Origin: an uncultured Shimia sp.
Lineage (GTDB): Bacteria; Pseudomonadota; Alphaproteobacteria; Rhodobacterales; Rhodobacteraceae
Assembly: GCF_947493595.1 (NCBI RefSeq)
Contig: NZ_CANLRL010000003.1
Location: 248,001 to 312,000 of the forward strand
Reading direction: 5' to 3'
Length of the DNA stretch: 64,000 nt
The stretch's first letter is position 1; each line of letters starts with the position of its first letter. This document shows, piece after piece, positions 1 to 8,089 of the stretch. Position numbers and translations under genes: made by a program. Under the pieces are notes generated by a model. It ran no database searches, had not been told where the DNA came from, and saw nothing but the letters and a program-made list of their open reading frames with translations.

Positions 1-1
1 C

Positions 2-703
2 AGTCTGGCAGACCCGACAACGCGGTTTGAGTTGCGCGAGATTGCGGAGGGCGAGGCGCTGGAGGTTGTGTCGTTGGACGCTGGGTTGCAGGCCAATGAA
101 AGGTTTCAGGAGTTTCTGGTGATTGGCATGTTGGCGCGCATTCAGAGCATCACGCGGCAGGACACGCGACCGACGCGGGTGGTGTTCAAACATGCGGTGC
201 TTGGGGACGTGCGGGCTTATGAACGGATTGCGGGTTGCCCGGTGCAGTTTGGCGGCGGGTTTAATGGGCTGCGGTTTGCGCAGGGCGTGCCGGATGTGCC
301 GCTGGGGGAGCATGACCCGGATTTGGTGGGCCATCTGACGCGGCTGGCAGAGGCGCAGCTGCGTGAAGTGGATGTTGACGACGGACGTCTGTGGGACAGG
401 GTGGAGCGTATGCTGGTGCAGGCCTTGCCGGAGCGGTTTTTGACGGCGGATGAGGTGGCAGAGCAGCTGGGCATCACGCGGCGCACGTTGACACGGCGGC
501 TTGGCGCAGAAGGCGGGAGCTATCGTGATTTGTGCAATGGGCTGCGCTACCGGCTGGCCAAGGCACATCTGCGGGATGGGCGGTCGGTCACGGAGACCAC
601 ATTTTTGCTGGCCTACAAAGATCAGGCCAGCTTTTCGACCGCGTTTAAAGGCTGGAGTGGCGCGGCGCCCAGTGCCTTTGTGGCTGCGCTGGACGCCTCT
701 TAG
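2..703 (+). CDS. AraC-family transcriptional regulator (5' end outside window)
   Basis: The frame is open from the first bases, so the true start lies upstream. The visible part has a substrate-binding type N-terminal region, as in AraC regulators of the arabinose-binding-domain class. A C-terminal AraC double helix-turn-helix fills roughly the last 95 residues. Helix LTADEVAEQLGITRRTLTRR is the first HTH, and the second ends in YKDQASFSTAFKGWSG, which is typical of the family. It is probably a DNA-binding activator responding to a small ligand. The target is unknown. It converges with the LysE-type gene that follows, with only 5 bases between the stops. Confidence 0.85.
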   Translation, partial: SLADPTTRFELREIAEGEALEVVSLDAGLQANERFQEFLVIGMLARIQSITRQDTRPTRVVFKHAVLGDVRAYERIAGCPVQFGGGFNGLRFAQGVPDVPLGEHDPDLVGHLTRLAEAQLREVDVDDGRLWDRVERMLVQALPERFLTADEVAEQLGITRRTLTRRLGAEGGSYRDLCNGLRYRLAKAHLRDGRSVTETTFLLAYKDQASFSTAFKGWSGAAPSAFVAALDAS

Positions 704-708
704 AGGGC

Positions 709-1335
709 TTAGCGCTCGGCGGTGACCAGTTTCATGGCCAAGGCGATGAACACGACACCAGCGAGGCGATTGAGCCAGATTTGCGCGGTGGGTGAGTTTT
801 TCAGCCAATCACCCAGCCAACCTGCCGCCAGTGCGACGGAGCCGAACACCAGCAGCGTGGCGATGATCATCAGGAAGCCAAGTTGGTAAAACTGCAGCAC
901 CAGGGGGCCGTTGGCCGAGTTCACAAACTGTGGCAGGAAGGCGAGGAAGAAGATCGTCACCTTGGGGTTGGCGATGTTCATGATCAGGCCGCGTGTGTAT
1001 TGCTTGGCTGACGTCTCGGGTGCTGGGGCGTCCCCGTCCAGATTGGATTTGGCAGCGGTAAACGACTTATACGCCAGATACGCCAGATAGGCCGCGCCGA
1101 TGTATTTCAGGATGGCAAACGCCACTTGTGAGGTTTGAAAGATCACCGCGACACCCAGCGCCACGGCGGTGGTGTGAAAGATCAAGCCGCTTGCGAGACC
1201 GAGTGTCACCGTGAGGCCCGCGACACGGCCATGCAGGGCGGATTGGGTCAGCACAAAGATGTTGTCCGGCCCCGGCACCAAGGCCAGGGCAATGGCCGCG
1301 CCCATAAACAGGATCGCTACGTCAACAGGTATCAT
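709..1335 (-). CDS. LysE/RhtB-family amino acid exporter
   Basis: A 208-residue inner-membrane protein of normal length for the LysE family, which exports amino acids or their derivatives. Hydrophobic segments run along its whole length and the family motif PGPDNIFVL sits at about residues 21-29 after the first membrane helix. I chose the ATG at 1335 because a strong ribosome site (GGGAGGAG) lies just upstream, although the frame stays open for a further 39 codons. The substrate cannot be read from sequence. It stands alone, between an unrelated regulator and a gene for an exported protein. Confidence 0.88.
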   Translation of the reverse strand: MIPVDVAILFMGAAIALALVPGPDNIFVLTQSALHGRVAGLTVTLGLASGLIFHTTAVALGVAVIFQTSQVAFAILKYIGAAYLAYLAYKSFTAAKSNLDGDAPAPETSAKQYTRGLIMNIANPKVTIFFLAFLPQFVNSANGPLVLQFYQLGFLMIIATLLVFGSVALAAGWLGDWLKNSPTAQIWLNRLAGVVFIALAMKLVTAER

Positions 1336-1448
1336 GATTACTCCTCCCAAAGTGTGCGCTTTGGCAGTGAGGCTGAGCGCGGTGGTTGAGAAGGTGTAGG
1401 GGAGATGGGGGCGGGAGGGAAGAGTGCGTGGTGACGTGTCACACACAG

Positions 1449-2066
1449 TCACTCCTCTTTGGCCTCTGTTTCTTGCGCAGCATTCTTGCCAATCAACTCC
1501 AGAGCGGCTGGAGAAGGAGTCTCCAACCGGATGGCTGCCAGTGTTGTAAAGCCATTCACAACTTCGGCATTGTGGTTTAGCGCGAGTTGCAGCACGCCAC
1601 CATCCTCCAACTCCAATACTAGAAAGGCGCCTGCGCGATGGGTGGAGCCGGAGGACTCCTCCAATTCAGTTGGACCTAAAAATGTGCCATCTAGGGATTG
1701 TCGCCAAGCGGGGTAGGCCTCCTTTAACGCGGTTAAATCGGAGTTGAAGCTAAACAAGAAACAGAAGTCATGAACACTTTCATAAGTCTGAATGGCAAAT
1801 TCAGAAGAGCGCGTCTCCCATAGTACTGTGTCTTCGCGCGCATTGTTGGCTTTGATGAATTGCTGGGTGATGCCGTCGTTGATCTTTCGGACACCGTCGT
1901 ATTCAGGAGCGGTTTGCGTGTTCAGCAACGGAAGGCAGAATCCATTGAAGTCTTCCAGTGCAAGAGAAGGGTCTGCCCGTAGGCCGTTTGCCAGTAGAGG
2001 GGTGGCGAGGCACGCTGATGTGGCCAGCACCAGAACGGATTTTGGGTGGAAAGTGGTAAAAAACAT
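1449..2066 (-). CDS. Exported protein of unknown function
   Basis: A 205-residue protein that I do not recognise. It begins with a likely Sec signal peptide (hydrophobic stretch around residues 10-26, cleavage near ANG-LRA), so it is probably periplasmic. The rest is soluble and contains two or three cysteines. The C-terminus is acidic (ETEAKEE). The ribosome site before the ATG at 2066 is weak. It lies divergent to the rpmC promoter, and thus at a break in the ribosomal cluster where rplP would normally be found next to rpmC. Confidence 0.6.
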   Translation of the reverse strand: MFFTTFHPKSVLVLATSACLATPLLANGLRADPSLALEDFNGFCLPLLNTQTAPEYDGVRKINDGITQQFIKANNAREDTVLWETRSSEFAIQTYESVHDFCFLFSFNSDLTALKEAYPAWRQSLDGTFLGPTELEESSGSTHRAGAFLVLELEDGGVLQLALNHNAEVVNGFTTLAAIRLETPSPAALELIGKNAAQETEAKEE

Positions 2067-2161
2067 GCAGGTTTCACGAAAGCGATTTGGTCGGGGCTAT
2101 AGAGCCGGCACGCTAACCGCGAGTTGGCTGGCCGTCTAGTTGCGAATTCCCCAGCTTTCGC

Positions 2162-2190
2162 TTGCCATCCCTGCGACTCCCCCGTATAGA
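2162..2190 (+). promoter_or_regulatory. Sigma-70-type promoter for the rpmC-rpmD block
   Basis: TTGCCA at 2162-2167 and TATAGA at 2185-2190 are separated by exactly 17 bases, and the spacer is C-rich. It lies 118 bases before the rpmC start and is the first promoter-like sequence on the plus strand after the minus-strand gene. The rplO and rpsM promoters have the same design. Confidence 0.6.
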
Positions 2191-2308
2191 GCGCCATCTC
2201 ATGGATTCCGTGTATGCGGGATTCGTGTGTTTTGTATTTGTCCATCAGGCAAAAGGGTCACCCCGCACATACTCGGGCGCCTTCTGATGTATGAGAAAGG
2301 AAAAGGCG

Positions 2309-2509
2309 ATGAACGCCAACGAACTGCGTGATAAAACGCCGGATCAGCTCCGTGAGGAACTGGCCAATCTTAAGAAAGAATCGTTCAACCTTCGTTTCCA
2401 AGCGGCCACCGGCCAACTGGAAAACGCGGCCAAGATCCGTGAAGCGCGTCGCAACGCTGCACGTGTGAAGACCATCCTGAACGAAAAAGCCAAAGCGGCA
2501 GCAGAGTAA
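2309..2509 (+). CDS. rpmC: 50S ribosomal protein L29
   Basis: A 66-residue two-helix protein of the large subunit, located near the exit tunnel where SRP and trigger factor dock. [20 protein letters not shown] is the usual start of alphaproteobacterial L29. I chose the ATG at 2309 rather than the one 18 bases upstream because it has an AAAGGAAAA ribosome site and fits the family start. It is the first gene of this block. Its usual upstream neighbour rplP is not in the window. Confidence 0.97.
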   Translation: MNANELRDKTPDQLREELANLKKESFNLRFQAATGQLENAAKIREARRNAARVKTILNEKAKAAAE

Positions 2510-2523
2510 GAGGAGCCTTAAAG

Positions 2524-2754
2524 ATGCCCAAACGTATCCTGACTGGCACCGTTACTTCGGACGCCAACGCCCAAACAGTCACCGTGTCCGTAGAGCGTCG
2601 CTTTACACACCCGGTTCTGAAGAAAACCATCCGTAAGTCCAAAAAGTACCGGGCTCACGATGAAAAGAACGCTTTCAAGGTCGGCGATCAAGTACGCATC
2701 ATCGAATGCGCGCCGAAATCGAAAACGAAACGCTGGGAAGTTCTGGAAGCCTAA
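2524..2754 (+). CDS. rpsQ: 30S ribosomal protein S17
   Basis: A 76-residue primary 16S rRNA-binding protein with an OB fold, needed early in 30S assembly. [21 protein letters not shown] is the conserved N-terminus, and the basic [12 protein letters not shown] segment is the usual rRNA contact. It begins 14 bases after rpmC with an AGAGGAG ribosome site, so the two are translated from one transcript. A 98-base spacer with a hairpin follows before rplN. Confidence 0.97.
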   Translation: MPKRILTGTVTSDANAQTVTVSVERRFTHPVLKKTIRKSKKYRAHDEKNAFKVGDQVRIIECAPKSKTKRWEVLEA

Positions 2755-2772
2755 GAGTCTCGTAAGAGACTC
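2755..2772 (+). promoter_or_regulatory. Hairpin in the rpsQ-rplN spacer
   Basis: GAGTCTC, a GTAA tetraloop (GNRA class) and GAGACTC form a perfect 7-bp hairpin directly after the rpsQ stop. No T-run follows, so it is more likely a processing, stability or protein-binding element than a terminator. Confidence 0.5.
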
Positions 2773-2852
2773 CTGGCGACTAGACTTAACAGTCAGTCGA
2801 AACCCTGGGGGATACACCACGCATCGGTGCCCCATAGGTCGGGAGAAACCAC

Positions 2853-3221
2853 ATGATCCAGATGCAAACCAACCTGGATGTTGCTGACAACTCCGGCGCT
2901 CGCCGAGTTCAGTGCATCAAGGTTCTGGGTGGTTCCAAGCGTAAATACGCATCCGTAGGCGACATCATTGTTGTCTCGGTTAAGGAAGCCATTCCACGCG
3001 GTCGCGTTAAGAAAGGGGACGTCCGTAAGGCCGTCGTCGTACGCACCGCTAAAGAAGTCCGTCGTGAAGATGGCACTGCAATCCGCTTTGACCGGAACGC
3101 AGCTGTAATCCTGAACAACTCCAACGAGCCAGTGGGTACACGTATCTTTGGCCCAGTTGTTCGTGAGCTTCGCGCAAAAGGCATGATGAAAATCGTCTCG
3201 CTCGCGCCGGAGGTGCTGTAA
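2853..3221 (+). CDS. rplN: 50S ribosomal protein L14
   Basis: A 122-residue protein at the subunit interface that helps form bridge B8. The conserved start [19 protein letters not shown] and the basic [20 protein letters not shown] segment identify it, and the length is the family standard. A GGGAGAAACC ribosome site precedes the ATG. The spacer after rpsQ is long for this operon. rplX begins directly behind it. Confidence 0.97.
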   Translation: MIQMQTNLDVADNSGARRVQCIKVLGGSKRKYASVGDIIVVSVKEAIPRGRVKKGDVRKAVVVRTAKEVRREDGTAIRFDRNAAVILNNSNEPVGTRIFGPVVRELRAKGMMKIVSLAPEVL

Positions 3222-3222
3222 G

Positions 3223-3534
3223 ATGGCTGCTAAGCTGAAAAAAGGCGACAAGGTCGTCGTTCTGGCCGGTAAGGACAAAGGCAAAGAGGGCACGATCTCC
3301 TCTGTTGACCCCAAAGCCGGTAAAGCTGTTGTGGACGGCATCAACATTGCCATCCGTCACACCAAGCAAAGCCAAACCGCACAGGGCGGTCGCATCCCTC
3401 AGGCGATGCCGATCGAACTGTCTAACCTGGCATTCCTGGACAAAAACGGCAAAGCAACCCGCGTTGGCTTCCGCATGGAAGGCGACAAAAAGGTTCGCTT
3501 CGCAAAGACCACAGGGGACGTGATTGATGCTTGA
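3223..3534 (+). CDS. rplX: 50S ribosomal protein L24
   Basis: A 103-residue KOW-domain protein that binds 23S rRNA early in 50S assembly. The KOW motif [18 protein letters not shown] is at residues 6-23. The start lies one base after the rplN stop, so translation is probably coupled. Its 3' end overlaps the rplE start by 8 bases. Confidence 0.97.
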   Translation: MAAKLKKGDKVVVLAGKDKGKEGTISSVDPKAGKAVVDGINIAIRHTKQSQTAQGGRIPQAMPIELSNLAFLDKNGKATRVGFRMEGDKKVRFAKTTGDVIDA

Positions 3535-4087
3535 TAATGCAGATTACACACCACGTCTGAAGTCGCTCTATGCGGATTCCATCCGCGCCGCTCTGAAAGA
3601 AGAGTTCGGTTACAAGAACGACATGCAGATCCCTAAGCTGGAAAAGATCGTGCTGAACATCGGCTGTGGCCGTGCAGCCGTGAAAGACAGCAAGAAAGCC
3701 AAGTCGGCACAGGCTGATCTGACCGCGATTGCGGGCCAGAAGGCGCTGACCACCGTGGCGAAGAACTCCATTGCTGGCTTCCGCGTTCGCGAAGGCATGC
3801 CAATGGGTGCCAAGGTGACCCTGCGTGGCGACCGTATGTACGAATTCCTCGATCGTCTGATCACCGTTGCGATGCCACGCATCCGCGACTTCCGTGGTGT
3901 GAAGCCGAGCTTTGACGGCCGTGGCAACTTCGCCACCGGTTTGAAAGAGCACATCGTGTTCCCAGAAATCGACTTTGATAAAGTGGATGAGAACTGGGGC
4001 ATGGATATCGTCATCGCCACCGATGCTGAAACCGACGCCGAAGCGCAGAGCCTGTTGAAGCATTTCAACATGCCCTTCACCGCGTAA
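3527..4087 (+). CDS. rplE: 50S ribosomal protein L5
   Basis: A 186-residue protein of the central protuberance that contacts 5S rRNA and P-site tRNA. The start [15 protein letters not shown] and the segment [17 protein letters not shown] are typical of L5. I take the ATG at 3527. A TTG three bases earlier is also in frame but less likely. It overlaps the end of rplX by 8 bases, which suggests coupled translation. Confidence 0.97.
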   Translation: MLDNADYTPRLKSLYADSIRAALKEEFGYKNDMQIPKLEKIVLNIGCGRAAVKDSKKAKSAQADLTAIAGQKALTTVAKNSIAGFRVREGMPMGAKVTLRGDRMYEFLDRLITVAMPRIRDFRGVKPSFDGRGNFATGLKEHIVFPEIDFDKVDENWGMDIVIATDAETDAEAQSLLKHFNMPFTA

Positions 4088-4105
4088 GGCTGAGAGGATT
4101 ACGAC

Positions 4106-4411
4106 ATGGCTAAAAAAGCAATGATCGAACGCGAAAAGAAGCGGGAACGTCTGGTAGCGAAATACGCTGCTAAGCGCGCCGAGCTGAAAGAAATCGCAGC
4201 CGATGAGTCCAAGCCAATGGAAGAGCGTTTCAAAGCGCGTCTGAAACTGGCGAAACTGCCGCGCAACAGCTCGGCAACCCGTCTTCACAACCGGTGCCAG
4301 CTCACCGGCCGTCCACACGCTTACTACCGTAAGCTGAAGGTCAGCCGTATTGCGCTGCGCGAGCTGGGTTCTGCTGGTCAGATCCCTGGCATGGTCAAAT
4401 CTAGCTGGTAA
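4106..4411 (+). CDS. rpsN: 30S ribosomal protein S14 (long, zinc-free type)
   Basis: A 101-residue protein of the 30S head. It is the long form lacking the CXXC pairs of the zinc-binding type: only one cysteine is seen, in the segment [15 protein letters not shown]. The N-terminus [16 protein letters not shown] is conserved. It sits in standard order between rplE and rpsH. Confidence 0.97.
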   Translation: MAKKAMIEREKKRERLVAKYAAKRAELKEIAADESKPMEERFKARLKLAKLPRNSSATRLHNRCQLTGRPHAYYRKLKVSRIALRELGSAGQIPGMVKSSW

Positions 4412-4423
4412 GGAGAGAGAATT

Positions 4424-4813
4424 ATGAACGATCCTATCGGTGATATGCTGACCCGTATCCGTAACGGCCAAATGCGTGGCAAGTCCGTGGTTTCTACCCC
4501 GGCGTCCAAGCTGCGTGGTTGGGTTCTGGATGTTCTGGCCGACGAAGGCTACATCCGCGGTTACGAAGCGTCTGAAGAGAACGGCCACGCGGCCTTCGAA
4601 ATCAGCCTGAAGTACTACGAAGGCACTCCTGTTATTCGCGAACTGAAGCGGGTCTCCAAACCTGGTCGTCGCGTGTACATGGGCGCTGAAGACATCCCAA
4701 CCGTCCGTCAGGGCCTGGGTGTGTCGATTGTCTCCACCTCTAAAGGTGTGATGTCGGATGCAAGTGCACGCTCCAACAAAGTTGGCGGCGAAGTACTCTG
4801 CACGGTCTTCTAA
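4424..4813 (+). CDS. rpsH: 30S ribosomal protein S8
   Basis: A 129-residue primary binder of 16S rRNA helix 21. In enterobacteria S8 also represses its own spc operon by binding a leader structure. [16 protein letters not shown] and the C-terminal [20 protein letters not shown] are diagnostic. It has a strong AAGGAGAG ribosome site and a 10-base gap to rplF. Whether S8 autoregulation exists here cannot be seen. Confidence 0.97.
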   Translation: MNDPIGDMLTRIRNGQMRGKSVVSTPASKLRGWVLDVLADEGYIRGYEASEENGHAAFEISLKYYEGTPVIRELKRVSKPGRRVYMGAEDIPTVRQGLGVSIVSTSKGVMSDASARSNKVGGEVLCTVF

Positions 4814-4823
4814 GGAGAGCTTG

Positions 4824-5357
4824 ATGTCTCGTATTGGTAAAAAACCGGTCGAGCTGCCCAGCGGCGTTAGCGCTTCTGTCTCCGGCCAGACCATCGAAAT
4901 CAAAGGCCCGAAGGACACTCAGTCCTTCACCGCTACTGACGACGTAAACCTTGCAGTTGAAGAGAACAAAGTTGTTGTTACTCCTCGCGGCAAGTCCAAG
5001 CGCGCCCGTCAGCAGTGGGGCATGTCCCGCACCATCGTTGCCAACATGGTAACCGGTGTGACTGCAGGCTTCAAAAAAGAACTCGAGATCAACGGTGTTG
5101 GTTATCGTGCGCAGATGCAGGGTACTACTCTGAAACTGTCGCTCGGTCTCTCTCACGAAGTGAACTTCGAAGTGCCAGCGGGTATCACCGTGACCACACC
5201 GAAGAACACCCAGATCATCGTGGAAGGTACTGACAGCCAACTGGTTGGCCAGGTTGCGGCAAACATCCGCGAATGGCGCAAACCAGAGCCTTATAAAGGC
5301 AAGGGTATCAAGTACGTGGACGAATATATCTTCCGTAAGGAAGGTAAGAAGAAGTAA
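4824..5357 (+). CDS. rplF: 50S ribosomal protein L6
   Basis: A 177-residue protein with two similar domains near the factor-binding site. [15 protein letters not shown] at the start and the C-terminal [16 protein letters not shown] are conserved. The frame is open 66 bases further upstream inside rpsH. The ATG at 4824 is chosen because TAAGGAGAG at the rpsH stop is its ribosome site. Confidence 0.97.
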   Translation: MSRIGKKPVELPSGVSASVSGQTIEIKGPKDTQSFTATDDVNLAVEENKVVVTPRGKSKRARQQWGMSRTIVANMVTGVTAGFKKELEINGVGYRAQMQGTTLKLSLGLSHEVNFEVPAGITVTTPKNTQIIVEGTDSQLVGQVAANIREWRKPEPYKGKGIKYVDEYIFRKEGKKK

Positions 5358-5368
5358 GGACCAGTTAG

Positions 5369-5731
5369 ATGGCAAACAGCAAACGGGATCTGTTCCTCAA
5401 GCGCCGCCTGCGCGTCCGGAACAAACTTCGCAAGGTCAATGGCGATCGCAAGATGCGCCTGTCCGTGCACCGCAGCAACAAGAACATCAGCGTTCAGCTG
5501 ATCGACGATCGCAACGGTGTCACAGTGGCGTCCGCTTCCACTCTGGAAAAAGACTTGGGCCTGATCGGCAAAAACAACGTCGAAGCAGCCACCAAAGTGG
5601 GTGCGGCGATTGCCGAACGTGCGAACAAAGCAGGCGTGACCGAAGCATACTTCGACCGCGGCGGCTTCCTCTTCCACGGCAAAGTGAAGGCTCTGGCCGA
5701 AGCTGCGCGTGAAGGTGGCTTGAAAGTCTAA
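5369..5731 (+). CDS. rplR: 50S ribosomal protein L18
   Basis: A 120-residue 5S rRNA-binding protein of the central protuberance. The basic N-terminal tail ([14 protein letters not shown]) and the C-terminal [20 protein letters not shown] segment are typical. It begins 11 bases after rplF. A 115-base spacer with a strong hairpin separates it from rpsE, so the transcript may be processed there. Confidence 0.97.
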   Translation: MANSKRDLFLKRRLRVRNKLRKVNGDRKMRLSVHRSNKNISVQLIDDRNGVTVASASTLEKDLGLIGKNNVEAATKVGAAIAERANKAGVTEAYFDRGGFLFHGKVKALAEAAREGGLKV

Positions 5732-5738
5732 GACTTGT

Positions 5739-5758
5739 GGGGGACGTCCGCGTCCCCC
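5739..5758 (+). promoter_or_regulatory. Hairpin in the rplR-rpsE spacer
   Basis: GGGGGACG, loop TCCG and CGTCCCCC form a perfect 8-bp GC-rich hairpin just after rplR. No T-run follows. It probably acts in mRNA processing or partial attenuation. Confidence 0.5.
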
Positions 5759-5846
5759 CGATGATCCGGGAGGTCCGGCCTATGGTCGGGCTTCACTGGG
5801 ATTGAGTATATCAGGCGCCAAGCGCCAGTAGATAAAGGAATGCCAA

Positions 5847-6410
5847 ATGGCAGAACGTGAAAACCGCCGGGGCCGTGGTCGCAACCGCGAAGAAGAAACC
5901 CCGGAATTCGCTGATCGTCTCGTTGCGATCAACCGTGTTTCCAAGACCACCAAAGGTGGTAAGAACTTTGGCTTCGCAGCTCTGGTTGTTGTTGGTGACC
6001 AAAAAGGCCGTGTAGGCTTCGGTAAAGGTAAAGCGAAAGAGGTCCCTGAGGCCATCCGCAAAGCCACCGAGCAAGCCAAGCGTCAGATGATCCGCGTGCC
6101 TCTGCGCGAAGGTCGTACCCTGCACCACGACATGGAAGGCCGTCACGGCGCCGGTAAAGTGGTTATGCGCACCGCGCCAGAAGGTACCGGGATCATCGCC
6201 GGTGGTCCAATGCGTGCCGTTTTCGAAATGCTCGGCGTCAAAGACGTTGTTTCGAAATCCATCGGTTCGCAGAACCCCTACAACATGATCCGCGCCACCA
6301 TCGACGGGCTGAAGAAAGAAGCCAGCCCACGTCAGGTTGCGGCTCGCCGTGGCAAGAAAGTTGCTGACATCCTGCGCAAGGATGAAGCACCTGCCGAAGC
6401 TGCAGAGTAA
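5847..6410 (+). CDS. rpsE: 30S ribosomal protein S5
   Basis: A 187-residue protein that influences decoding accuracy at the mRNA entry site. It has the N-terminal double-stranded RNA-binding domain ([19 protein letters not shown], about residues 28-46) followed by the S5 C-terminal domain ([18 protein letters not shown]). An ATAAAGGA ribosome site lies before the ATG at 5847. rpmD begins 13 bases after its stop. Confidence 0.97.
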   Translation: MAERENRRGRGRNREEETPEFADRLVAINRVSKTTKGGKNFGFAALVVVGDQKGRVGFGKGKAKEVPEAIRKATEQAKRQMIRVPLREGRTLHHDMEGRHGAGKVVMRTAPEGTGIIAGGPMRAVFEMLGVKDVVSKSIGSQNPYNMIRATIDGLKKEASPRQVAARRGKKVADILRKDEAPAEAAE

Positions 6411-6423
6411 GGAGTAACGACCA

Positions 6424-6612
6424 ATGGCAAAAACCATCGTTGTAAAACAGGTCGGTTCGCCGATCCGTCGCCCACAAGACCAGCGTGCCACGCTGATCGG
6501 TCTGGGTCTGAACAAAATGAACCGGACCCGTGAGCTGGAGGACACTCCTTCGGTACGCGGCATGATTCGCAAGGTTTCCCACATGGTGGAGATCATCGAA
6601 GAGCGCGACTAA
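6424..6612 (+). CDS. rpmD: 50S ribosomal protein L30
   Basis: A 62-residue protein, the standard bacterial length. The motif [20 protein letters not shown] and the [12 protein letters not shown] segment are typical. It is the last gene of this block: a clear Rho-independent terminator follows 24 bases later. rplO, normally next, is about 4.1 kb away. Confidence 0.96.
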   Translation: MAKTIVVKQVGSPIRRPQDQRATLIGLGLNKMNRTRELEDTPSVRGMIRKVSHMVEIIEERD

Positions 6613-6636
6613 GCCTTTTTGATCGACAAAATTGAA

Positions 6637-6670
6637 AACGCCCTCGGACTTTCCGGGGGCGTTTTTGTTT
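6637..6670 (+). terminator. Rho-independent terminator after rpmD
   Basis: AACGCCCTCGG and CCGGGGGCGTT form an 11-bp stem with one G-T pair and a 5-base loop, followed by TTTGTTT. It ends the first ribosomal block before rplO, whereas in many bacteria transcription continues. Confidence 0.85.
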
Positions 6671-6770
6671 GCATTGTCCGGAACTTCTTAAGGCTTTGGT
6701 AACTGGGCGATAGAGCCTGCACGGCGCCAGGCTAAATCTAGGGGCAGGAGAGGGATTTGGCCCCAAGTAT

Positions 6771-6791
6771 ATCATTCCAGAATGGAATGAT
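6771..6791. promoter_or_regulatory. 21-bp perfect dyad upstream of the first DUF1127 gene
   Basis: ATCATTCCA, GAA and TGGAATGAT form a perfect 9-bp inverted repeat with a 3-base centre, 151 bases before the DUF1127 start at 6942. It lacks a T-run and looks like a dimeric repressor site. The 329-base stretch 6613-6941 holds this, the rpmD terminator and no gene that I can see. Confidence 0.5.
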
Positions 6792-6941
6792 TAACATCGC
6801 TTTCATCGATATTCGCAAAGTGCATATCTGGGATGCTTTCTTGGGCCTACCACGCTGCAAACTTGGGCACTAAATGGACCGCATGAACAGATAATGCGCG
6901 TCAAGCCGAAGTGGCGCATCGGCACTTGAAGGATTTAACTC

Positions 6942-7157
6942 ATGCAACATGCTCCAACTCTGCACATCGAAGCCGTAGACATCGTAGGCCGTTTCACCCG
7001 TTTGGTTGAGAACTGGCTGCTGACACGCAAGCGCGACGCGTCTTTTGCCAAAACTGTTAAAGAGCTGAATAAGCTCACCAACCGTGAACTGGCAGACATT
7101 GGCCTGAACCGCGGCGACATCGAAGATGTTGCGCGCAAAGGCGCTCTGGCCCTGTAA
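6942..7157 (+). CDS. DUF1127 small protein (copy 1)
   Basis: A 71-residue protein ending in a DUF1127 domain (about residues 33-67: FAKTVKELNKLTNRELADIG then LNRGDIEDVAR). DUF1127 proteins are small, basic alphaproteobacterial proteins. In Rhodobacter sphaeroides one (CcaF1) is reported to act on small RNAs and stress mRNAs, so an RNA-binding role is possible but not proven here. It is a single-gene unit with its own terminator, inside the gap of the ribosomal cluster. Copies 2 and 3 follow. Confidence 0.88.
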   Translation: MQHAPTLHIEAVDIVGRFTRLVENWLLTRKRDASFAKTVKELNKLTNRELADIGLNRGDIEDVARKGALAL

Positions 7158-7184
7158 TCAGCAGGATTACCAGACACTCCCCTG

Positions 7185-7216
7185 AAAGGCCTCGGAGATC
7201 GCTCCGGGGCCTTTTT
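7185..7216 (+). terminator. Rho-independent terminator of DUF1127 copy 1
   Basis: AAGGCCTCGGA and TCCGGGGCCTT form an 11-bp stem with one G-T pair, followed by TTTTT. It makes copy 1 a monocistronic unit. Confidence 0.85.
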
Positions 7217-7391
7217 GCGTGTGGCGGGAATTCGCAAAACCTTGTCCGGAATGCATAGGAGATAGTCACTTGCTTTCGTTGAAAGCGACGGCGTGAAGAC
7301 TTTTATCTGTGGGGTAACACAGACCCACATATGACTGACACAAAACAGCGCTATCCGAAGGTGGATTGGCGCCCCAAGGAGGACTTGTCTG

Positions 7392-7607
7392 ATGGCCTAT
7401 TTGAACACACCACCCTCGCGCAGCATTGGTATGGGCGCACGCATCTATGATGCCTGGTCCACCTACCGTGGTGAACAGCGGCAAAACGCTTTGTACCGTG
7501 AAACAACCCGCCAGCTGGGTGGGTTGAGTGACCGGCAATTGGAGGACATTGGCGTGTCTCGCCATGACATCGAACAGCTGGCGAGAGACCACACCATGCG
7601 GCGGTGA
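7392..7607 (+). CDS. DUF1127 small protein (copy 2)
   Basis: A 71-residue paralogue of the neighbouring DUF1127 genes. The domain occupies the C-terminal half, LYRETTRQLGGLSDRQLEDI then GVSRHDIEQLARDH. The N-terminal 30 residues differ from the other copies and contain AYLNTPPSRSIGMGARIYDA. A CCAAGGAGG ribosome site gives a confident start. It is followed by its own terminator, so it is expressed separately from copies 1 and 3. Confidence 0.88.
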   Translation: MAYLNTPPSRSIGMGARIYDAWSTYRGEQRQNALYRETTRQLGGLSDRQLEDIGVSRHDIEQLARDHTMRR

Positions 7608-7630
7608 GAGACGTTACAAACCGACTTACC

Positions 7631-7657
7631 AAGCCTCGGCGCATGCCGGGGCTTTTT
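7631..7657 (+). terminator. Rho-independent terminator of DUF1127 copy 2
   Basis: AAGCCTCGGC and GCCGGGGCTT enclose a GCAT loop, forming a 10-bp stem with one G-T pair, followed by a T-run. Confidence 0.85.
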
Positions 7658-7679
7658 GGTTTCTGAGAGGTAAAGAGCC

Positions 7680-7763
7680 ATGACAAAGATGCATATCGGG
7701 CAGATCAATCTGGCAATTGTTGGCGCTAACGGGTGTGCCTATGTTGAGGGCACCAGAAGGTAA
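7680..7763 (+). CDS. Possible 27-codon leader ORF before DUF1127 copy 3
   Basis: ATG at 7680 follows a reasonable ribosome site (GAGAGGTAAAGAGCC). It opens 27 codons (MTKMHIGQINLAIVGANGCA then YVEGTRR) ending 55 bases before copy 3. A hairpin (7775-7794, 7-bp stem GCCGAAA/TTTCGGC) lies between them. This could be a translated leader controlling copy 3, or chance. No homologue is known to me. Confidence 0.25.
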   Translation: MTKMHIGQINLAIVGANGCAYVEGTRR

Positions 7764-7818
7764 AACAGAAAAACGCCGAAAAATGCGTTTCGGCACAGAA
7801 AGATAAGGAGCCACCTCC

Positions 7819-8031
7819 ATGGCATTTGTTCAAACCGCCCAGTCCGCCCGCATCGACCTTTTTGCATCCCTGCGCGCGTCGATTGAAGACTTCAAAGCAG
7901 CCCGTGCGCTGCGTCAGAAATATAACACCACTGTTCGGGAATTGGCTCGCATGAGTGATCGCGAGTTGAACGATATTGGTGTTGATCGCTACGACATCCA
8001 CAGCATTGCATCCCAGCATGTTTATGGCTGA
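7819..8031 (+). CDS. DUF1127 small protein (copy 3)
   Basis: A 70-residue third paralogue. The C-terminal domain reads YNTTVRELARMSDRELNDIG then VDRYDIHSIASQ. The N-terminal helix is basic and amphipathic. An AAGGAG ribosome site precedes the ATG at 7819. Its mRNA seems to have a structured leader with a hairpin at 7775-7794. It ends in a strong terminator that also serves the convergent SRPBCC gene. Confidence 0.88.
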   Translation: MAFVQTAQSARIDLFASLRASIEDFKAARALRQKYNTTVRELARMSDRELNDIGVDRYDIHSIASQHVYG

Positions 8032-8051
8032 GTGATCTCACAAGATAAATG

Positions 8052-8088
8052 AAACGCCCCTGCCTGATCCGCAGGGGCGTTTTTGTTT
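8052..8088. terminator. Bidirectional terminator between DUF1127 copy 3 and the SRPBCC gene
   Basis: AAACGCCCCTGC and GCAGGGGCGTTT form a perfect 12-bp stem with a 7-base loop. T-rich tracts lie on both strands, fitting its place between convergent genes. Confidence 0.85.
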
Positions 8089-8089
8089 G

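Noticed and set aside
3422-4918. A 498-codon minus-strand frame across rplE-rpsN-rpsH
   Set aside because: It is an antisense shadow of highly expressed ribosomal genes with strong codon bias. The plus-strand genes are certain.
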